Source of the DNA: Bacillota bacterium
GTDB taxonomy: Bacteria; Bacillota; DTU030; DUMP01
Length of the DNA: 9,611 nucleotides
Reading direction: 5' to 3'
NCBI GenBank assembly: GCA_012735455.1
Contig: JAAYHG010000294.1
Span: forward strand, 1-9,611
Position numbers and translations under genes: made by a program. The notes beneath the pieces are model-generated. The model was given only the letters and a program-made list of their open reading frames with translations, was not told the DNA's origin and searched no databases. Positions 1-7,346 of this stretch are shown one piece after another. The stretch's first letter is position 1. Each line of letters begins with the position of its first letter.

Positions 1-20
1 AGCTGCAAAGGCACAGATAG

Positions 21-50
21 ATTATATACCAGCCCTAAAATCAGTGTCAA
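21..50 (-). promoter_or_regulatory. Consensus sigma-A promoter reading out of the left edge
   Basis: On the minus strand a perfect -35 box TTGACA (complement of 45-50) and a perfect -10 box TATAAT (complement of 21-26) are separated by 18 bases. The -35 box begins two bases after the TAA stop of the HIT gene. Transcription should start near base 14 and leave the window to the left. In many Firmicutes the gene after mtaB and a HIT gene is rpsU (ribosomal protein S21), so a separate strong promoter for rpsU is a reasonable inference, but the target gene is not visible. Confidence 0.75.
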
Positions 51-52
51 GC

Positions 53-397
53 TTAGCCTGGAGGCCAACCCATGAACCTACCGCCTAAGACGTGAAAGTG
101 AAGATGCGGTACAGTCTGCCCGCCATTGTCCCCTGTGTTGACCACAACCCGGAAGCCTGCCTCATGAATACCCAGCTTGTGCGTGAGTTCCCCGATGGCC
201 TTTAGCACACCCGAAAGGAAGGGGAAATCTTCCCCCTTAAGTTCCAACAGGTTCGCTATGTGCTTCTTGGGTACAATGAGGAAGTGAACAGGGGCCTGCG
301 GGTTTATATCCCGAAATGCTACCAGGTTGTCATCCTCGTAGAGAAATTCTGTTGGGATCTGCTTCTGTACTATCTTGCAGAATATGCAGTCCGCCAT
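53..397 (-). CDS. HIT-family (HinT-like) nucleotide hydrolase/phosphoramidase
   Basis: This 114-residue protein is a complete small histidine-triad protein of normal length. The triad motif H98-L-H100-F-H102-V-L is near the C-terminus, preceded by the conserved N87-x-G89...G92-G93-Q94 loop. C4-x2-C7 together with H46 and the C-terminal histidines resembles the zinc site of HinT-type members. Family members hydrolyse purine nucleoside phosphoramidates or related AMP conjugates through a nucleotidyl-histidine intermediate in the cytoplasm; the substrate here cannot be told from sequence. The ATG start at 397 is preceded by a nearly perfect ribosome binding site. The gene lies 53 bases after mtaB with no terminator between them, so it is probably the last gene of the dnaK operon. 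The next transcript probably starts from the promoter just past its stop. Confidence 0.95.
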   Translation of the reverse strand: MADCIFCKIVQKQIPTEFLYEDDNLVAFRDINPQAPVHFLIVPKKHIANLLELKGEDFPFLSGVLKAIGELTHKLGIHEAGFRVVVNTGDNGGQTVPHLHFHVLGGRFMGWPPG

Positions 398-404
398 GCC
401 TTTG

Positions 405-416
405 TCACCTCCTTCT
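405..416 (-). promoter_or_regulatory. Ribosome binding site of the HIT gene
   Basis: The minus strand reads AGAAGGAGGTGA, ten consecutive bases of which (AAGGAGGTGA) pair perfectly with the 3' end of 16S rRNA. It lies 7 bases before the ATG at 397. It is the strongest binding site in the window and fixes this start. Confidence 0.9.
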
Positions 417-450
417 GTTGGTAATTTCGCTATATTCCAAGATAATCCTG

Positions 451-1764
451 TTAGGCGGTTATCAAGGGAGGGGAAGTTTTCGCGACCTCACCCTCCACGT
501 AGTCTGAAGTTGCCGCCAGCACTCGCACTGGTAGCACGTGGTTCATTAGTTCATCGGGTCCGTTAAAACGCACCCTTATGTAATTATCACTGTAGCCTGC
601 GAGCTTACCCCCCTCCCGCTCTTCCTCCACAAGAACCATGAGCTCCTGTTCCAGATAGCTAGCGTGAAAGACCATGGCCAGTTCCTTACCCAAGGAAATC
701 AAGCGGTGGCTGCGTTCCTCTTTAACCTGCGGTTTAACCTGGTTTGGATACTCAGCGGCGGGCGTTCCCTGGCGCGGTGAGTAGGTAAAGACATGCAGCC
801 GACTAAAACCCGCCTCCCGAACAACAGTGAGCGTCTCCTGAAATTCAGCCTCTGTTTCTCCAGGAAAACCGACGATTATGTCCGTGGTTATTCCTGCCCG
901 CGGTAACCGGTCGCGCACAGCACGCACCAGGTCTAGGTACTCCCCTGCGGTGTAGGGACGACCCATGCGTTTCAGCACCGCATCGGATCCGCTCTGCAGC
1001 GGAATGTGCAGGTGGTGACAGGTCCGTTCGCTGCTTGCCAAGTGATCCAAAATCTCTGGTGTGACCTCCGCCGGATCCAAGGAACTGAGACGGACCCGCT
1101 CCAATCCCGGCAGATCCTCCAACAGTCTCAGCACAGTGAGAAGCCTTGTACCTGGCTCGAGATCCCGGCCGTAAAGGCCCAGGTGAATTCCGGTAAGGAC
1201 TATTTCCTTGTAGCCGCTCGTAACCAAGCTTTCTGCCGCGGCACGCACTCGTTCTGGCACCCGGCTACGCACCGGTCCACGGGCATAAGGGATTATGCAG
1301 TAGGTACAAAACTGATCGCAGCCATCTTGGATCTTGAGGTAAGCTCGGGTACGCGTTGAATAATCCAAGGGCAGCTCTTCAAAGTTTATGGCTGCGTCCA
1401 GCTTCTGGACTCGGTTCACACGTTGCTTCCCGGAAGCAGCCTCCTCCACATAATCAACAATCCGCCCCCGGTCCCGGGTCCCTACAATGACATCCACCTC
1501 AGGCAATTCCTCCACCGCTGCCGGTGCTGTTTGCGCCCAACAACCTACCACAGCGATAAGGGCAGCAGGAGACCGCCTGCTGGCTCGGCGCACCAGCTGC
1601 CTGGACTTGCGGTCGGCCAGGTGGGTCACGGTGCAGGTGTTTATTACGTAAACATCTGCACTGTCGCCAAAATCTACCACCTGATAGCCTCGTTCTTGGA
1701 ACAGATCCTTCATGGCTTCGGTTTCGGACTGGTTTACTTTGCAGCCCAGGGTGGCAAACGCCAC
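451..1764 (-). CDS. mtaB: tRNA (N6-threonylcarbamoyladenosine(37)-C2)-methylthiotransferase MtaB
   Basis: This radical-SAM enzyme adds a methylthio group to t6A37 of ANN-decoding tRNAs, giving ms2t6A. Numbered from the GTG at 1764, the N-terminal domain has the three cysteines of one [4Fe-4S] cluster (C8, C44, C75), and the radical-SAM core has C149-x3-C153-x2-C156. A TRAM-like RNA-binding domain spans roughly residues 370-430. The opening L-G-C-K-V-N-Q and the D-G-C-D-Q-F-C-T-Y-C stretch fit the MtaB (YqeV) branch better than MiaB or RimO. Position after rsmE matches the conserved Firmicutes order. The start is uncertain: GTG 1764 has no clear Shine–Dalgarno, while an in-frame CTG at 1785 sits 8 bases after GGAGG and adds seven residues (L/M-T-I-I-K-K-R), giving the lysine-rich N-terminus usual in the family. 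Either way the protein is full length. The stop is TAA at 451-453. Confidence 0.94.
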   Translation of the reverse strand: MAFATLGCKVNQSETEAMKDLFQERGYQVVDFGDSADVYVINTCTVTHLADRKSRQLVRRASRRSPAALIAVVGCWAQTAPAAVEELPEVDVIVGTRDRGRIVDYVEEAASGKQRVNRVQKLDAAINFEELPLDYSTRTRAYLKIQDGCDQFCTYCIIPYARGPVRSRVPERVRAAAESLVTSGYKEIVLTGIHLGLYGRDLEPGTRLLTVLRLLEDLPGLERVRLSSLDPAEVTPEILDHLASSERTCHHLHIPLQSGSDAVLKRMGRPYTAGEYLDLVRAVRDRLPRAGITTDIIVGFPGETEAEFQETLTVVREAGFSRLHVFTYSPRQGTPAAEYPNQVKPQVKEERSHRLISLGKELAMVFHASYLEQELMVLVEEEREGGKLAGYSDNYIRVRFNGPDELMNHVLPVRVLAATSDYVEGEVAKTSPPLITA

Positions 1765-1793
1765 TCTCTTCTTAATAATTGTCAGAATCAGTC

Positions 1794-1798
1794 CCTCC
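1794..1798 (-). promoter_or_regulatory. Ribosome binding site upstream of mtaB, favouring a CTG start
   Basis: GGAGG (within GAGGAGGGA) on the minus strand lies 8 bases before an in-frame CTG at 1785-1783, but 29 bases before the GTG at 1764, which is too far to serve it. The best placed conventional signal therefore points to a rare CTG start, or to one of the in-frame ATT codons at 1779 and 1776. Confidence 0.55.
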
Positions 1799-1831
1799 TC
1801 AGGAGTATCCGATCCTGGCTACGCGCTCGCT

Positions 1832-2578
1832 TTATCCCAGATCGCCTAGCTCGTACAGTATAATACTTGCAGCTACCAGACCGGCTGTTTCGGTCCTTAG
1901 TATACGCGGTCCAAGGGTTACAGAAACCGCACCGTTTTCTGCTACTAGTTGGGCTTCCTCAGGGCTGAAACCCCCTTCAGGGCCAACGATCAGGAGTAGC
2001 CGCTGAATGTGGCCCTGGGCCTTGAGTGTGGCGAGTACCTCATGCAGATGCCTGCTCTTTTCTTCTTCCCAGAAGAAAAGAACCGCCTGGTACTCAGAAA
2101 AACGCCGAACCAGTTCCGGCAGGGTGCAGAGGGGTTCCACCGCCGGAACTACTGTGCGCCAACACTGCTTGGCCGCCTCCCGGGCGATGCGTTGCCACCG
2201 CTCCTCACGCCGGGCCTGTCCCGAACCAGGACGCGGTACTGAGCGGGCTGTATGTAGCGGAATAACGCTGGCCACCCCGATCTCTGTAGCCTTTTGGATC
2301 ACCAGTTCCATCTTCTCACCTTTGGCAAGACCCTGTGCCAAAGATACAAAGATAGGAGCTTCCCGAGGCACCGTGGTCTCCTCTAGAACGTATCCCCAAA
2401 CAGCATCACCGTGGAAATACCTCAGTTCCACCCGGTACTCATGTCCTGCACCGTCGAATACATCTACCTCATCGCCAGGCCCGAGACGTAGCACCCGCCG
2501 CAGGTGATGTGCCTCCTCCCCGCTTATCCGCACTCTCTCACCCTTAAACTCGTGGGGTGCAACGTAAAACCGGCGCAC
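1832..2578 (-). CDS. rsmE: 16S rRNA (uracil(1498)-N3)-methyltransferase RsmE
   Basis: RsmE methylates N3 of U1498 in 16S rRNA on the assembled 30S subunit, using S-adenosylmethionine. The 248-residue product has an N-terminal PUA-like domain (about residues 1-70), then a SPOUT methyltransferase domain. Conserved marks are K86-G-E-K-M-E...Q95-K-A-T-E-I-G101, E134-A-A-K-Q-C-W-R141, the knot loop I197-V-G-P-E-G-G-F-S205 and L222-G-P-R-I-L-R-T-E-T-A232, the last two forming the cofactor pocket. I chose the GTG at 2578: it has GGGGAGGAG 8 bases upstream, starts two bases after the prmA stop, and gives the family's V/M-R-R-F-Y-V opening. A longer reading frame back to 2620 would overlap prmA and has no homology support. 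The near contact with prmA implies translational coupling. mtaB follows after 67 bases. Confidence 0.96.
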   Translation of the reverse strand: MRRFYVAPHEFKGERVRISGEEAHHLRRVLRLGPGDEVDVFDGAGHEYRVELRYFHGDAVWGYVLEETTVPREAPIFVSLAQGLAKGEKMELVIQKATEIGVASVIPLHTARSVPRPGSGQARREERWQRIAREAAKQCWRTVVPAVEPLCTLPELVRRFSEYQAVLFFWEEEKSRHLHEVLATLKAQGHIQRLLLIVGPEGGFSPEEAQLVAENGAVSVTLGPRILRTETAGLVAASIILYELGDLG

Positions 2579-2580
2579 GT

Positions 2581-3525
2581 CTATTGCTCCTCCCCTTTGG
2601 TGGCGGCAAAGGCAACCCACTCTTCTTGCCCAATAATCTCCAGCAACTTGAACCCGCGTTCATCAAGGGCATCCTTAACTTCGTCGAAGTGACTTTGGAT
2701 CACACCGCTGCCTATAAAAACCCCGGCAGCTTCTATGTGAGATGGTAGATCCTCAATCAGCTCTAGTAATACCTGTGCCGTGATATTGGCCAGTACCAGA
2801 TCCGCCTGCCCCACCAGTTCCTCCAAAAGGTTGCCACCCTGGACCGAAACCCGGTCGCTTACCCCATTGCGCACACAGTTTTCCCAAGCCACATCTACCG
2901 CCACCGGATCTGAATCCACCGCAGTAACCTCTGCCGCTCCCAAGAGCGCTGCGGCAATGGCCAGAATACCAGAGCCTGTCCCCACATCAAAAACGCGAGT
3001 GTTCGGCCTGAGGTGTTTCTCCAAGAGAACCAGGGCCATAGCCGTGGTTGGATGAGTCCCTGTTCCGAAGGCCATGCCCGGATCAAGCTCAATAACTACA
3101 TCATCTGGCTGCTTCTCGTAGTCTTCCCACGAGGGCTTTATTACTAAATTCCGGCCCACCCGCAGCGGCTTGTAGTAGCTTTTCCAGGCTGTGGACCACT
3201 CTTCCTCGTCCACACGCTGCAAACGGATCCTGCCGTCGATGTTAAGTACCTTGAGCACATGGTTTACCGCCCCTTGGATCGCACCCAACCGTTCCTGCAA
3301 ATGAGCATTCACTGGTAGGTAAGCCTTGATGGTTACTCCGTCGGCCACCGGAGCCCCATCGGGGATTTCTGACGCATCCCTGCGTTCGCTGTCGCGCAGC
3401 GCGGCCACTGCAGCAGGGTCCTCAATAACCACACCACCGGCACCGAACTCGTGAAACACGTTGGCTATGGCTTCAACTCCTTCCTGCGTGGTTTGGATGC
3501 TGATTTCGGCCCACTCTTTAACCAC
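2581..3525 (-). CDS. prmA: Ribosomal protein L11 methyltransferase PrmA
   Basis: PrmA trimethylates amino groups of ribosomal protein L11 with S-adenosylmethionine. The 314-residue protein has the N-terminal L11-recognition domain (about 1-100), a linker, and a class I Rossmann methyltransferase domain. Visible motifs are D148-P-G-M-A-F-G-T-G-T-H-P-T-T161, the SAM-binding loop D180-V-G-T-G-S-G186, the ribose-binding acidic residue D204 and the catalytic-site N247-I-T-A250. Length and motif spacing are normal. The start is a GTG at 3525 with a doubled GGAGGAGG site 7 bases upstream (3533-3540). An out-of-frame ATG overlaps this GTG at 3527 but leads only to a short frame. The gene follows dnaJ after 128 bases and is followed by rsmE after two bases, as in Bacillus (yqeT–yqeU). 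Confidence 0.97.
   Translation of the reverse strand: MVKEWAEISIQTTQEGVEAIANVFHEFGAGGVVIEDPAAVAALRDSERRDASEIPDGAPVADGVTIKAYLPVNAHLQERLGAIQGAVNHVLKVLNIDGRIRLQRVDEEEWSTAWKSYYKPLRVGRNLVIKPSWEDYEKQPDDVVIELDPGMAFGTGTHPTTAMALVLLEKHLRPNTRVFDVGTGSGILAIAAALLGAAEVTAVDSDPVAVDVAWENCVRNGVSDRVSVQGGNLLEELVGQADLVLANITAQVLLELIEDLPSHIEAAGVFIGSGVIQSHFDEVKDALDERGFKLLEIIGQEEWVAFAATKGEEQ
2587..2595 (-). promoter_or_regulatory. Ribosome binding site of rsmE
   Basis: GGGGAGGAG on the minus strand, inside the last codons of prmA, lies 8 bases before the GTG at 2578. It decides this start over the in-frame start 42 bases further upstream at 2620. Confidence 0.8.
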
Positions 3526-3617
3526 ATTAAAGCCTCCTCCAGCAAATTAGAGGTGCCACGTAACCAAGGGTGTTTTCCTTTCATTATGCCCGCCGCTAAA
3601 TCTCGCCACACTATGTA

Positions 3618-3642
3618 AGGGGCGGGCACCTGCCCGTCCCCT
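3618..3642 (-). repeat. GC-rich inverted repeat (hairpin) between dnaJ and prmA
   Basis: On the minus strand the arm AGGGG, a bulged A, and CGGGC pair with GCCCG and CCCCT around the tetraloop AGGT. This gives ten base pairs, nine of them G-C, with one bulge. It starts 12 bases after the dnaJ stop. The tract after it reads TTACAT on the minus strand, so there is no U-run and it does not look like a standard intrinsic terminator. It could stabilise the 3' end of the upstream chaperone mRNA, lower read-through into prmA, or be one copy of a dispersed REP-like palindrome. The sequence alone does not choose between these. Confidence 0.7.
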
Positions 3643-3653
3643 GGCAACTGGTG

Positions 3654-4808
3654 CTAACGCCCCAAAGCATCACGCATCTTACGGAAGAAACCCTTTTCCT
3701 CTGGCTGAGCACTCCCTTTGTTTTCCGCTCTAGCAGAACCCGCCTGGTCGAATTGGCGCAGCAGTTCACGCTGCCTTTCGCTAAGCCTGGTGGGTGTCTC
3801 TACCACAACGCGAATGTGCAGGTCTCCGCGGCCATATCCCCTTAGCCGCGGCATACCCTTACCGCGCAAACGAAAATGTGTGCCTGTTTGGGTGCCCTCA
3901 GGAATGGTAAGCTTGGCCTTTCCCTCCAGGGTAGGTATATCGATCTCTGCACCCAAAGCAGCTTGTACCATGCTAAGTTTAACCTCTGCCAGCAGGTCGT
4001 CCCCCTGCCGATTGAAGACCTTATGGGGTCGTACAGAAATAAAGACGTATAAGTCCCCGGGCGGTCCACCCCGCCGCCCAGCTTCGCCCTCACCTGCCAG
4101 GCGCAGGCGGGCACCAGTATCCACCCCGGCAGGAACCTTAAGATGGATGCGTCGGGGTCGCATCACCCGGCCGCTGCCGCCGCAAGTGCTGCAGGGCCGA
4201 CTGATCACCTGTCCCCGCCCATGGCACTTAGGACAGGTAGTCACATTCACCATGCGGCCAAAGGGGGTGGCTCTCTCTTGCCGTACTTGCCCGCTGCCGT
4301 GGCACATGCTACAAGTATCCGGTTTGCTCCCGGGGGCAGCCCCGCTGCCGCCGCAGACGTCACACAACTCTTCCCGCTGCACATTTACATCCTTTTCCAA
4401 ACCCGCGGCCGCCTCTTCCAGGGAAATCTCAAGGTCGTAACGCAGGTCGGCACCACGTTCAGGGCCTCGGGGACGCTGGCGCCCCGTTCCGCCGAAAAAC
4501 ATGTCAAAGATATCGCCAAAGCCGCCAAAGTCACCGAACCCGCCAAAGTCGGGTCCCGCACCCCCGCCAAAGGCAGAGGGGTCAAAAGCGGCATGCCCAA
4601 ACTGGTCATACTGGGCCTTTTTCTGGGAATCGCTGAGGACCTCGTAGGCCTCATTAATCTCTTTAAACTTCTTTTCGGCCGAAGGGTCCCCAGGGTTGAC
4701 ATCGGGGTGGTACTTGCGCGCCAGGCGGCGGTAAGCCTTCTTGATCTCATCCTGGCTGGCCGTCCGCTCAACCCCGAGGACCTCGTAGTAATCTCGTTTG
4801 TCGGCCAA
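3654..4808 (-). CDS. dnaJ: Chaperone protein DnaJ (Hsp40)
   Basis: DnaJ delivers unfolded proteins to DnaK and stimulates its ATPase. The 384-residue product is a complete class I J-protein. It has a J domain (about 5-70) with H34-P35-D36, a glycine/phenylalanine-rich linker (about 75-110), a zinc-binding domain with four C-x2-C-x-G-x-G repeats starting at C149, C166, C192 and C206, and the C-terminal substrate-binding domains. I chose the TTG at 4808: it gives [12 protein letters not shown], the usual family start, and AGGGGTGAT sits just upstream. A GTG at 4817 would add three residues; it lies inside that binding site, although GAAAGG further upstream could serve it. dnaK ends 29 bases before this start. 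The stop is TAG at 3654-3656. Confidence 0.97.
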   Translation of the reverse strand: MADKRDYYEVLGVERTASQDEIKKAYRRLARKYHPDVNPGDPSAEKKFKEINEAYEVLSDSQKKAQYDQFGHAAFDPSAFGGGAGPDFGGFGDFGGFGDIFDMFFGGTGRQRPRGPERGADLRYDLEISLEEAAAGLEKDVNVQREELCDVCGGSGAAPGSKPDTCSMCHGSGQVRQERATPFGRMVNVTTCPKCHGRGQVISRPCSTCGGSGRVMRPRRIHLKVPAGVDTGARLRLAGEGEAGRRGGPPGDLYVFISVRPHKVFNRQGDDLLAEVKLSMVQAALGAEIDIPTLEGKAKLTIPEGTQTGTHFRLRGKGMPRLRGYGRGDLHIRVVVETPTRLSERQRELLRQFDQAGSARAENKGSAQPEEKGFFRKMRDALGR

Positions 4809-4812
4809 CCCT

Positions 4813-4821
4813 ATCACCCCT
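4813..4821 (-). promoter_or_regulatory. Ribosome binding site of dnaJ, favouring the TTG start
   Basis: AGGGGTGAT on the minus strand shares GGTGAT with the consensus AGGAGGTGAT and ends 4 bases before the TTG at 4808. The alternative GTG at 4817-4815 is part of this element itself. Confidence 0.6.
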
Positions 4822-4837
4822 CTGCCTTTCGGCCAGC

Positions 4838-6682
4838 CTACTTCTTGTCATCCTCAACCTTATATTCGGCGTCTACCACTGTCTCGTTAGACCCGTCACC
4901 TGCACTAGCCCCGCCCGGGTTTTCACCAGCAGCTTGGGCACCTGCCTTCTCCGCTTGGGCATAAAGGGCAGAGCTTAATTTATACAGGGCCTCAGAAAGG
5001 TCTTCGCTGGCCTTTTTAATGGCTTCGGTATCGGTCCCTTTGAGGGCTTCCTTCACTTTTGGGATAGCATCTTTCACCGAATTCGTCAGGGTGGCATCCA
5101 CCTTGCCCTCTGCTTCTTTCAAGGTCTTCTCGGCCTGATAGGCCAGAGAATCAGCCTGGTTTCTGGCCTCGGCCGCCTCCCGCATCTTCTTATCCTCGGC
5201 AGCGTGAATCTCTGCCTCCTGGGCCATGCGTTTGATCTCTTCTTCAGAAAGCCCGCTGGAAGACTTGATGGTAATAGCCTGTTCTTTGCCGGTCCCTAGG
5301 TCCTTAGCCGAGACGTGCACGATACCATTGGCATCAATGTCGAAGGTGACCTCAATCTTGGGTACCCCGCGTGGCGCTGGCGGAATACCCGTCAACTCAA
5401 AGCGGCCCAAGGTTTTGTTGTAAGCGGCCATCTCGCGCTCGCCCTGAAGCACATGGATCTCCACACTGGTCTGCCCGTCGGCGGCCGTGGAGAAAATCTG
5501 ACTCTTGGCGGTGGGAATGGTGGTGTTGCGCTCGATGATACGGGTAAACACCCCGCCCAAGGTCTCGATCCCAAGGGACAACGGTGTCACATCGAGAAGC
5601 AGCACATCCTTAACCTCACCGGCCAAGACCCCAGCCTGAATGGCTGCGCCCATGGCCACGCATTCGTCAGGGTTGATACCCTTATGGGGGTCTTTTCCTA
5701 GAAAGTTCTTGATGGCTTCTTGCACCGCAGGAATACGCGTAGAACCTCCCACAAGGATCACCTTATCAATATCCTTCGGCTCTAAGCCGGCGTCAGCCAT
5801 AGCCTGACGGGTCGGGCCCATAGTGGCCTCCACCAGGTCGCTGGTAAGTTCATTGAATTTCGCCCGTGTGAGGGTCATCTCCAAATGCTTCGGCCCCGAG
5901 GCATCGGCAGTAATAAAAGGCAGGTTGATGGTGGTGGTAAGCAGGCTAGAGAGCTCAATCTTGGCCTTTTCCGCCGCTTCTCTCAAACGCTGCAGGGCCA
6001 TTTTGTCCTGCCGCAGGTCAATACCCTGCTCCTTCTTAAACTCCTCGGCCACGTAGTCCACCACGCGCTGGTCAAAGTCGTCTCCGCCCAGTCGGGTGTT
6101 ACCGTTGGTGGCCTTAACCTCAAAAACACCTTCGCCCAATTCTAGGATGGAGACGTCAAAGGTACCACCACCCAGGTCATACACTAGGATAGTCTGATTT
6201 CCTTCTTTGTCCAGGCCGTAGGCCAGGGAAGCTGCGGTCGGTTCGTTAATAATACGCAGTACTTCTAACCCCGCAATGGTACCTGCGTCCTTAGTGGCCT
6301 GGCGCTGGCTGGCGCTAAAGTAGGCCGGCACGGTAATTACTGCCTTGGTCACCTTCTCACCCAAGTATGCCTCGGCGTCGGCCTTCAGTTTTTGCAGCAC
6401 CATGGCCGAGCTCTCCTGCGGCGAGTATTCCTTCTCGTCAATCCTTACCCGGTGATTGGTCCCCATATGGCGTTTGATGGACATCACTGTGCGCTCAGGA
6501 TTGGTGATGGCCTGGCGTTTAGCCACCTGGCCCACCATGCGCTCACCGGACTTGGAAAACGCCACTACCGAAGGAGTTAAGCGGCTGCCCTCGGCATTGG
6601 TGATCACAGTCGGCTCGCCGCCCTCCATGACTGCTACTACTGAGTTTGTTGTTCCCAGGTCAATACCAATTACCTTAGCCAT
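4838..6682 (-). CDS. dnaK: Molecular chaperone DnaK (Hsp70)
   Basis: DnaK is the ATP-driven Hsp70 that binds exposed hydrophobic segments with DnaJ and GrpE. The 614-residue protein shows the nucleotide-binding motifs I5-G-I-D-L-G-T-T-N-S14 (phosphate 1), V118-P-A-Y-F, N146-E-P-T-A-A-S, D169-L-G-G-G-T-F-D176 (phosphate 2) and the later V-G-G-S-T-R-I-P adenosine loop. The hydrophobic linker [12 protein letters not shown] leads to the substrate-binding domain, followed by an alpha-helical lid and a charged tail ending E-D-D-K-K. Residues around 74-85 are short compared with E. coli, the deletion typical of Gram-positive Hsp70. The ATG at 6682 gives the family start [10 protein letters not shown]; an upstream in-frame extension to 6748 lies within grpE and has no support. 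GGGGAGG at 6695-6701 is 12 bases upstream. The start overlaps the grpE stop by 8 bases, implying coupled translation. Confidence 0.99.
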   Translation of the reverse strand: MAKVIGIDLGTTNSVVAVMEGGEPTVITNAEGSRLTPSVVAFSKSGERMVGQVAKRQAITNPERTVMSIKRHMGTNHRVRIDEKEYSPQESSAMVLQKLKADAEAYLGEKVTKAVITVPAYFSASQRQATKDAGTIAGLEVLRIINEPTAASLAYGLDKEGNQTILVYDLGGGTFDVSILELGEGVFEVKATNGNTRLGGDDFDQRVVDYVAEEFKKEQGIDLRQDKMALQRLREAAEKAKIELSSLLTTTINLPFITADASGPKHLEMTLTRAKFNELTSDLVEATMGPTRQAMADAGLEPKDIDKVILVGGSTRIPAVQEAIKNFLGKDPHKGINPDECVAMGAAIQAGVLAGEVKDVLLLDVTPLSLGIETLGGVFTRIIERNTTIPTAKSQIFSTAADGQTSVEIHVLQGEREMAAYNKTLGRFELTGIPPAPRGVPKIEVTFDIDANGIVHVSAKDLGTGKEQAITIKSSSGLSEEEIKRMAQEAEIHAAEDKKMREAAEARNQADSLAYQAEKTLKEAEGKVDATLTNSVKDAIPKVKEALKGTDTEAIKKASEDLSEALYKLSSALYAQAEKAGAQAAGENPGGASAGDGSNETVVDAEYKVEDDKK

Positions 6683-7298
6683 TCTGTTCTTCAGCCTCCC
6701 CGTCTGTGGAAGAAGTCTTCTGCTCCTCTTGTGCCGGTGAAGGACCAACCTGCACTAGAGTAGGCCGCAGCACCCTTTCCTTATAGCGGTACCCTCTAAG
6801 AAGCTCCTTAATGACGACCTCCGCTTCGCCCTCTTCCCGGAGCAGTGCTTCCTGCTGCTCTGGGTTAAATGGCTGACCAAGTCCGGGATCAAGGGCCTCC
6901 ACACCCTCCTTGGCCAACACAGCACGAAACTGCTTCTCTATCTGAGCAACTCCTTGACGCAGTGCCTCAGGTTCAGGGTTTGCTTCGGCGGAGGCTAGGG
7001 CTCGCTCCAGGTTATCTAATACCGGTAGCAGTTCTTTAAGAAGGCGGGCGTTCGCATACTCTATCACCTCAGCCCGTTCTCGCTCAGAACGACGCCGGAA
7101 ATTGATAAAGTCCGCCTGCAGACGCGCAAACTGCGCCTGAAAGTCTTCTAGCTGGGCCTGAGTCTCTTTCAACTTGGCCTCAAGCTCTGCACTTTCAGCA
7201 GGGGGCTGCCCTTCTCCAACCCCTGCCTCCGCACTCCTCTCCATGCCCGGTTCCTCTTGTAGCGTATCCGACCACTTCTTGGGTTCCTCTGCAGTCAT
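6675..7298 (-). CDS. grpE: Nucleotide exchange factor GrpE
   Basis: GrpE releases ADP from DnaK and so resets its cycle; it acts as a dimer in the cytoplasm and often as a thermosensor. The 207-residue protein has a charged, probably disordered N-terminus (about 1-34) and a long coiled-coil helix (about 35-80). The family core F64-I-N-F-R-R-R...A82-N-A...L90[11 protein letters not shown]101 follows, with the C-terminal beta domain (about 145-200) that contacts DnaK. The usual H-E-A-M stretch reads Q-E-A-L here, a mild variation. The ATG at 7298 has AGGTGGTGA at 7303-7311 upstream. The 48-base gap after the chaperonin gene holds no clear promoter, which supports one transcript. The gene's last eight bases are shared with the start of dnaK. 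Confidence 0.97.
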   Translation of the reverse strand: MTAEEPKKWSDTLQEEPGMERSAEAGVGEGQPPAESAELEAKLKETQAQLEDFQAQFARLQADFINFRRRSERERAEVIEYANARLLKELLPVLDNLERALASAEANPEPEALRQGVAQIEKQFRAVLAKEGVEALDPGLGQPFNPEQQEALLREEGEAEVVIKELLRGYRYKERVLRPTLVQVGPSPAQEEQKTSSTDGEAEEQNG

Positions 7299-7346
7299 TA
7301 TGTCACCACCTATAATATTACACTAACCCCAATCTACGTACCGAGG

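Noticed and set aside
418..440. Weak inverted repeat TTGG...CCAA between mtaB and the HIT gene
   Set aside because: Only four contiguous pairs plus three across a bulge, AT-rich, and without a U-run; not supported as a terminator.
3465..3647. 60-codon minus-strand frame covering the dnaJ–prmA gap
   Set aside because: It ends inside prmA out of frame, resembles no known family to me, and contains the GC hairpin; the prmA start and its ribosome binding site explain the region.
4522..4550. Direct repeat CCGCCAAAGTC with an 18-base period
   Set aside because: It encodes the repeated Asp-Phe-Gly-Gly-Phe-Gly of the glycine/phenylalanine linker of DnaJ, a normal protein feature.
4143..4964. 273-codon plus-strand frame opposite dnaJ and dnaK
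   Set aside because: It is a mirror of high-GC codon bias in two certain genes and has an alanine- and serine-rich, low-complexity translation with no recognisable domain. Other long plus-strand frames (3718-4440, 2007-2507, 8647-9276) were rejected for the same reason.
7299..7346. Possible internal promoter before grpE (AT-rich TAATATTATA)
   Set aside because: No -35 box at proper spacing was found on the minus strand, so read-through from hrcA is the simpler explanation.
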